Assembly (NCBI GenBank): GCA_039190275.1
Contig: JBCCYF010000056.1
Span: 1-26,495 of the forward strand
DNA from: Halovulum sp039190275
GTDB taxonomy: Bacteria; Pseudomonadota; Alphaproteobacteria; Rhodobacterales; Rhodobacteraceae
Direction of reading: 5' to 3'
Length of the DNA: 26,495 bases
Under the pieces are notes generated by a model. It was not told the DNA's origin. It was given only the letters and a program-made list of their open reading frames with translations, and did no database searches. Shown one piece after another: positions 22,534 through 26,495 of this stretch (position 1 is the first letter of the stretch; each line of letters begins with the position of its first letter). The position numbers and the translations under genes were made by a program.

Positions 22534-23640
22534 TCAACCCTCCGCCTTCAGAACACCGCGCTGAATTTGATCTTCTTCGATCGACTCGAACAGCGCCTTG
22601 AAGTTGCCCTCGCCAAAGCCGTCGTCACCCTTTCTCTGGATGAATTCGAAGAAGATCGGCCCAATCACGGTCTTGGAGAATATTTGTAGCAGGATACGGG
22701 TCATGCCGCCTTTTACGACGCCTTCGCCGTCGATCAGAATGCCATGCTTCTGCATCCGGTCCAGCGGTTCATTGTGGCCCTGAACGCGGTCGTAAGACTT
22801 GTCGTAATAGATGGCGGGCGGGGGCGGCATGAAATCGATGCCAGCCTCACCGATCTTGTCGGTCGAGGCATAAATGTCTTCCGAAGCAACTGCGATATGT
22901 TGGATGCCCTCGCCCTTGTACTCCTTAAGATACTCCTCGATCTGGCTCTGATCGTCCGAGCTTTCGTTGATCGGAATGCGGATCTTGCCACAGGGCGATG
23001 TCAGAGCGCGGCTCGTCAACCCGGTGATCTTGCCCTTTATGTCGAAAAACTTGATCTCGCGGAAGTTGAAGGCAGTGGCGTAGAACCGGTACCAGGTGTC
23101 CATGTTTCCCTGCATCACGTTATGCGTCAGATGGTCGATGTAGTAAAACCCGGCTCCGTCGGGGCGCGGATCGCGCTCGCCCAGCCACTCAAAGTCCTTG
23201 TCATAGGGGTTTTTGCCGTCGTCGTAATCTTCGACGAAATACAGCAGTGAACCGCCGATGCCGACCACAGCAGGCACGTCCAGGGATTTCCCGTCGCCCG
23301 CGAATTCCTCGGCCCCATAGTCCAGCGCGCATTTCAGCGCGTGTTGCGCATCAACGACACGCCAGGCCATGGCCGGAGCGCAAGGCCCGTGTTCTTTGAC
23401 AAACTGCGCGGCGTGACCGTTCGGGTCGCGGTTGATCACGTAGTTGACCCCGCCCTGCCGATAAACCGAGATGTCTTTGGTCTTGTGGCGCGCCACCTCG
23501 ACATAGCCCATCTTTGTGAACAGGTCTTCAAGTACGCCCGGCTCGGGGTGCGCAAACTCGACAAACTCAAACCCGTCCGTGCCAGCGATATTCAGGTCGT
23601 CGATCTTGGCTTTCGGTGCGTCATGCGGAAAAGGACCCAT
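22534..23640 (-). CDS. hpd: 4-hydroxyphenylpyruvate dioxygenase
   Basis: A 368-residue non-haem iron dioxygenase of the vicinal-oxygen-chelate fold. Its expected Fe(II) ligands are His170 in FYYIDHLTHNV, His248 in GIQHIAVAS, and Glu332 in PIFFEFIQRKGDDGFGEGNF. It converts 4-hydroxyphenylpyruvate to homogentisate with release of CO2. The ATG at 23640 is supported by AGGAG seven bases upstream. An upstream extension runs into the promoter and reads as nonsense. It is the first gene of the homogentisate operon, and two palindromes lie about 110-150 bp upstream. Its substrate is also what an alpha-hydroxyacid dehydrogenase would make from 4-hydroxyphenyllactate, linking it to the neighbouring sulfatase operon. 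Confidence 0.97.
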   Translation of the reverse strand: MGPFPHDAPKAKIDDLNIAGTDGFEFVEFAHPEPGVLEDLFTKMGYVEVARHKTKDISVYRQGGVNYVINRDPNGHAAQFVKEHGPCAPAMAWRVVDAQHALKCALDYGAEEFAGDGKSLDVPAVVGIGGSLLYFVEDYDDGKNPYDKDFEWLGERDPRPDGAGFYYIDHLTHNVMQGNMDTWYRFYATAFNFREIKFFDIKGKITGLTSRALTSPCGKIRIPINESSDDQSQIEEYLKEYKGEGIQHIAVASEDIYASTDKIGEAGIDFMPPPPAIYYDKSYDRVQGHNEPLDRMQKHGILIDGEGVVKGGMTRILLQIFSKTVIGPIFFEFIQRKGDDGFGEGNFKALFESIEEDQIQRGVLKAEG

Positions 23641-23746
23641 GGTACTCTCCTGATCTGTCGCGTGGCTTACGTGCCCCCCACGCTGATGTCGCGCCCCCGG
23701 CCCGCGGGGGTGGCTCCAAGAACTTGGTGATTCTGAGCCGTCCATC

Positions 23747-23794
23747 TTCTAGCAATATTAATGTTGCTATGTCAATATTATTATTGACTATAAT
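23747..23794. promoter_or_regulatory. Twin palindromic operators in the hpd/SulP divergent region
   Basis: Two palindromes lie one base apart. The first, TAGCAATATTAATGTTGCTA at 23750-23769, is symmetric except for one pair of positions. The second, GTCAATATTATTATTGAC at 23771-23788, has perfect 7-bp arms. Their centres are 20 bp apart, about two helical turns, so two dimers would bind the same face. On the minus strand TTGACA (23775-23770) and CTAGAA (23752-23747) are a possible hpd -35/-10 pair at 17 bp, placing one palindrome over the -35 and the other in the spacer, a repressor layout. On the plus strand TATAAT at 23789-23794 could be the -10 for SulP. MarR- or Lrp-type regulators prefer such AT-rich dyads. 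Confidence 0.7.
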
Positions 23795-23837
23795 AAGTTT
23801 TTGGTCGAGAATGTCGGTGCACCCCTTCAAGGACCGA

Positions 23838-24876
23838 ATGATGCAGCCAGCCGTGTCAAAGACACTTCATCGATTGTCCCCTGTCAGGCCCTGGTTCAGT
23901 GATATCTCGCGAGACACTTTGAAGGCCGACATCATTGCGGGATGCACGAATGCCGCCATCGTCCTCCCTCAAGGTGTTGCGTTCGCCATCATTGCAGGTC
24001 TGCCGCCAGAATATGGGCTTTTCACCGCCATCGTAGTTTGCGCTATCGCGGCCTTTTGGGGGGCTTCGAAGGTCATGGTCTCCGACCCGACCACAGCGAT
24101 TTCAGCAGTGGTGTTTGCAACACTCGTGGAAATGACGACCCCCGGCTCCACCGATTACATTGCACTCGCTCTGACGCTCACTTTCATGGTTGGCGTTCTT
24201 CAACTGATCTCCGGCCTTGTCGGCCTAGGCGGCCTCATTGCCTTTGTCTCGCATTCGATCATCGTCGGTTTCACGGCAGCGGCCGCCTTCCTGATCGCGG
24301 CCTCTCAATTGTCCGGCGCGCTCGGGATCGAAACCGGTGGCGGTGGAGGCGTCATGGAGCGGCTGGAACGAGTCTTTCATCAAATCAATGAGACAAACAT
24401 CGCGGCTGTTCTTGTCTCGGCGGCGACCTTCGCAACTATCATTATTGTTACCAGGGTCGACAAGCGTATTCCGGCATACATAATAGCACTCTTCGTCGGC
24501 GGATTGGTTGCTTTTCTATGTGGGGGCGAGGACGCCGGGTTGCGCATGTTCGCCCCGCTTACGAGTGTTCTGCCAGGCTTTACGACACCTCAGTTTTCTC
24601 CCGCCGTTATCGGCGATCTGCTGCCCGGTGCTGTTGCCGTTGCATTCGTCGGGCTTCTCGAAGCGATCTCGATTGGCAAGTCCTTCGCCTTGCGCCGCGC
24701 AGAGCGATACGACTCGAACCAAGAGATCGTAGGTCAGGGACTGTCGAACATCGCTGGATCGTTTCTGCAATCCTATGCTGGCTCCGGTTCATTCACACGG
24801 TCCGGGCTCAATGCGGAAAGTGGCGCGCGCACGCCTATGGCGGCAATCTTTGCTGCACTGGTTCTGGGCCTGGCGC
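23838..24876 (+). pseudogene. SulP-family anion/sulfate permease, 3' end lost
   Basis: About 346 codons of a SulP transporter from the ATG at 23838 (AGGA upstream). They include ADIIAGCTNAAIVLPQGVAF with AIIAGLPPEYGLF, then VMVSDPTTAISAVVFATLV, then several membrane segments, GKSFALRRAERYDSNQEIVG, QGLSNIAGSFLQSYAGSGSF and TRSGLNAESGARTPMAAIFA. After GLAP at about 24876 the similarity stops: the remaining transmembrane helices and the cytoplasmic STAS domain are missing. The frame continues to 25238 only as antisense reading of an MBL-fold gene, giving a Ser/Arg-rich non-membrane tail. Intact SulP proteins usually exceed 500 residues. It may once have carried sulfate or an organic anion, which is notable beside sulfatase genes, but it is probably inactive now. 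Confidence 0.83.
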
Positions 24877-25141
24877 CATGGGTGATGCAAATCGTGTCAA
24901 GCGTCTTTCCGGTGGCCGCGATGATGTCCGCCAGACGGGTGGCATTTGGCAGGGTGAGCTGTGCATCAATCAAGATGGCGCTTTGCTCACCTACGATGAT
25001 GGTGCTGTCTACTGCGGCGCCCCAAAGGTCGGCCGTAAAAATGTCTGCGCGACCTATGGCGGCGCGTACGGGTCCGGCAAGGCCTGTCGCAGCGGTTGCC
25101 GCCGAAAGCGCCATAAAGTTTCGTCTATCGAGCAATTGCAT
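24877..25141 (-). pseudogene. Tat-exported metallo-beta-lactamase-fold hydrolase, only the 5' part left
   Basis: From the ATG at 25141 (GAGGAG about seven bases upstream) 88 codons read as the start of an MBL-fold protein: MQLLDRRNFMALSAATAATG, with a twin-arginine (DRRNFM) signal peptide ending near VRA. Next come ADIFTADLWGAAVDSTIIVG, EQSAILIDAQLTLPNATRLA and LDTICITHG. The sequence ends exactly where the zinc-binding His-x-His-x-Asp-His motif should follow ITHG. Beyond about 24877 the frame is antisense SulP. The 3' part, including the whole active site, is therefore missing and the gene cannot be functional. It is divergent from the LysR gene, which was probably its regulator. Confidence 0.8.
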
Positions 25142-25228
25142 AGAGTTCTCCTCAAGGATGAAGACTGTCATCGGTCGCTCTGGTGCGTCCCGGTTCCCAA
25201 GAGCGATCTCCGCTTTTTGCTACCGTCA

Positions 25229-25258
25229 ATTCGAATGAAGTGATAACGAATTCGAATT
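25229..25258. promoter_or_regulatory. Repeated ATTCGAAT palindromes before the LysR gene
   Basis: The 8-bp palindrome ATTCGAAT occurs twice, at 25229-25236 and 25250-25257. The second extends to AATTCGAATT. The centres are 21 bp apart, about two helical turns. They fill the last part of the 117-bp region between the divergent MBL remnant and the LysR gene and reach the LysR start codon. This placement suits an autoregulatory LysR binding site, although the classical T-N11-A form is not obvious. Confidence 0.45.
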
Positions 25259-26170
25259 ATGTCTGAATTAAGCAATTCTGAACTCAGGCGCTTGGACCTA
25301 ACCTTGCTCCTGGTTTTTCTGGGCCTCATTCGCCATCGCAAGGCCGCTTCAGTCGCGCTAGAGTTGGGACTGACTCAATCTGCCATCAGCCAAGCGCTCC
25401 GCCGTCTTCGCGAAGTGTTTGGCGACGACTTGTTCCTACGCCGCCCGCACGGAATGGAGCCCACTGCGACCGCGATTGCTTTACAGGCGCCCATTGCGGA
25501 AGCCGTGAACGCATTGCGCGGCGCGTTGGGGGCCACCCGGTCTTTTGATCCGGCAACCGCGTCGGGGGTCGTACGTGTGGCAGCCCTTCACGCAGAACAG
25601 GCTGTATTGATCCCCACGTTCTTCGCCCAGCTTCGACTTTTGGCGCCACGGTTGACGTTTTCCATTCTGCCGACCGGGCGGTCGGAAGCGGTTCAAGCGC
25701 TCAAAGACGACCGCGCAGACTTGGCTCTTGGGTTTTTTCGGGACATTCCAAACACATGTTCGGGTGATGTCGTTTACACCGAGGATTACTTGGTAGCAGG
25801 GCGGCCAGATATCCTGATTGGAGCACCCGATATGAGCCTTGATGCTTATTGCGCCGCAGACCATTTGCTCACCGCGCCAGGAGGCGGCAACCGAGGCGTT
25901 GTCGATGATCACCTGGCCAAAATTGGTCGAAAGAGACGTGTTCTGCTCAGCTTTCCAGCATTCCTACCCGCACTTGCCGCATCGGCAGAGTCCGGTACGC
26001 TTTTGACGTTGCCGTCGCGAGTGGCTGCTCAGTTTGCGCACAAATTCGGTCTAGTCACTGCTGCGCCTCCTTTGGAGCTGCCCAGCTTCCCGGTTTCTGT
26101 CCTGTGGCACCGCCGAAACCAAACCGATCCAAAGACCCAGTGGTTGAAGGCACTGCTGCTCGCAGAGTGA
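25259..26170 (+). CDS. LysR-family transcriptional regulator
   Basis: A complete 303-residue LysR protein. Residues about 10-70 form the winged HTH (LDLTLLLVFLGLIRHRKAAS, then LGLTQSAISQALRRLREVFG, DDLFLRRPHGMEPT). Residues about 95-300 form the periplasmic-binding-like effector domain (VRVAALHAEQAVLIPTFFAQ; ADLALGFF; LLTLPSRVAAQFA). The sequence is of the NodD/NahR/LinR-like branch often linked to aromatic compounds, but the ligand is unknown. No good ribosome-binding site is seen before the ATG. The gene is divergent from the truncated MBL gene, its likely original target. Having lost that target it may be orphaned or control other genes. It converges on the SDR gene. Confidence 0.93.
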   Translation: MSELSNSELRRLDLTLLLVFLGLIRHRKAASVALELGLTQSAISQALRRLREVFGDDLFLRRPHGMEPTATAIALQAPIAEAVNALRGALGATRSFDPATASGVVRVAALHAEQAVLIPTFFAQLRLLAPRLTFSILPTGRSEAVQALKDDRADLALGFFRDIPNTCSGDVVYTEDYLVAGRPDILIGAPDMSLDAYCAADHLLTAPGGGNRGVVDDHLAKIGRKRRVLLSFPAFLPALAASAESGTLLTLPSRVAAQFAHKFGLVTAAPPLELPSFPVSVLWHRRNQTDPKTQWLKALLLAE

Positions 26171-26303
26171 GAACCATGCCATAGTTCCTTGGTGTTCAGT
26201 TGGCAGGGCAAAAAATCGTGCGGTGCCAAAGGGCACAAGGCAGCGGACACTCAAATCAAACCGGCGTATCGCTGCGGTGAAATAGAAGCGCTATGAACCG
26301 AAG

Positions 26304-26495
26304 CTAGGCCGTCATGCCGCCGTCGACAACGATCCGGGCTCCCGTGACAAATCCTGCTTCTTCGCTTGCAAGGTAACTCGTCATAGATGCGATCTCATCT
26401 GGTTTTCCATAGCGCCCTAAAGGCACGCGTTTCTTCAACCGGCGCGCATACCAGGATCGGTCAGGATTCATGTCAGTGTCGATGGGGCCGGGAAC
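26304..26495 (-). CDS. Short-chain dehydrogenase/reductase, C-terminal part, cut by window edge
   Basis: Sixty-three residues and the stop are visible on the minus strand. VPGPIDTDMNPDRSWYARRL is the SDR PGxxxT segment after the active site. It is followed by VPLGRYGKPDEIASMTSYLA and FVTGARIVVDGGMTA, the standard C-terminus of classical SDR enzymes of the 3-oxoacyl-ACP-reductase/glucose-dehydrogenase group. The catalytic Tyr-x3-Lys and the Rossmann Gly motif lie outside the window, so substrate and cofactor cannot be judged. It converges on the LysR gene with 133 bp between. A small hairpin (GTGCC/GGCAC at 26223-26236) lies in that gap but is too short to call a terminator. Confidence 0.92.
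   Translation of the reverse strand, partial: VPGPIDTDMNPDRSWYARRLKKRVPLGRYGKPDEIASMTSYLASEEAGFVTGARIVVDGGMTA

Noticed and set aside
24877..25238. C-terminal part of the apparent 540-residue SulP protein
   Set aside because: The residues after the junction are antisense reading of the MBL gene with its ribosome-binding site and Tat signal, not a STAS domain or membrane helices.
26223..26236. Possible LysR/SDR bidirectional terminator
   Set aside because: The stem is only five base pairs (GTGCC/GGCAC) and is not followed by a T-run in either direction.
1..26495. CRISPR array, tRNA/rRNA genes, insertion sequences, attachment sites
   Set aside because: Scanning by eye showed no regularly spaced repeats, no tRNA cloverleaf ends, no transposase motifs and no flanking terminal repeats. 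Weak or very short elements could be missed without computation.

Overview
This 26.5 kb window most likely comes from a marine Roseobacter-type alphaproteobacterium (Rhodobacteraceae). This rests on gene content and style: a carboxymuconolactone decarboxylase next to a divergent PcaQ-like regulator, a tripartite tricarboxylate transporter (TTT) with its own UspA, a complete homogentisate cluster carrying a small Rieske protein, and long, tightly packed, GC-rich operons. No rRNA, tRNA, CRISPR array or intact insertion sequence was found.

Left part (1-4500): a mosaic of small, partly decayed genes. It holds the start of a pcaC-like gene (minus), a truncated pcaQ-like LysR gene, a tautomerase that probably starts at TTG, a dihydrofolate-reductase-like (RibD C-terminal) protein, a conserved small hypothetical, a GlxA-type AraC regulator, a DUF1272 zinc protein and an atypical tyrosine-phosphatase-like protein.

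Centre (4507-15259, minus): one tightly packed operon. In transcription order it encodes sulfatase, TctC-like binding protein, TctB, TctA, UspA, second sulfatase, FMN alpha-hydroxyacid dehydrogenase, formylglycine-generating enzyme (FGE), third sulfatase. All three sulfatases carry C-x-P-x-R, lack signal peptides and should be activated by the co-encoded FGE. The simplest reading is import of an intact sulfated carboxylate, cytoplasmic desulfation, then oxidation of an alpha-hydroxyacid. A terminator-like hairpin separates tctC from tctB. A divergent MarR-type gene (15383-15856, plus) shares the promoter region, which has a 24-bp dyad.

Right-centre (15870-23640, minus): a second operon, hpd-hmgA-fahA-Rieske-GST fragment-maiA-CoA transferase-metallo-beta-lactamase (MBL) hydrolase. 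It converts 4-hydroxyphenylpyruvate through homogentisate to fumarate and acetoacetate, and the CoA transferase probably activates the acetoacetate. The two operons are separated only by marR. This suggests a joint route in which a sulfated aromatic hydroxyacid (for example a 4-hydroxyphenyllactate sulfate) is imported, desulfated, oxidised to 4-hydroxyphenylpyruvate and degraded through homogentisate. That link is an inference.

Right end (23641-26495): two adjacent near-perfect palindromes lie in the hpd upstream region. Next comes a SulP anion-transporter gene cut short and joined tail-to-tail to the 5' part of a Tat-exported MBL hydrolase gene, which looks like a deletion scar. A LysR gene and the C-terminus of a short-chain dehydrogenase close the window.
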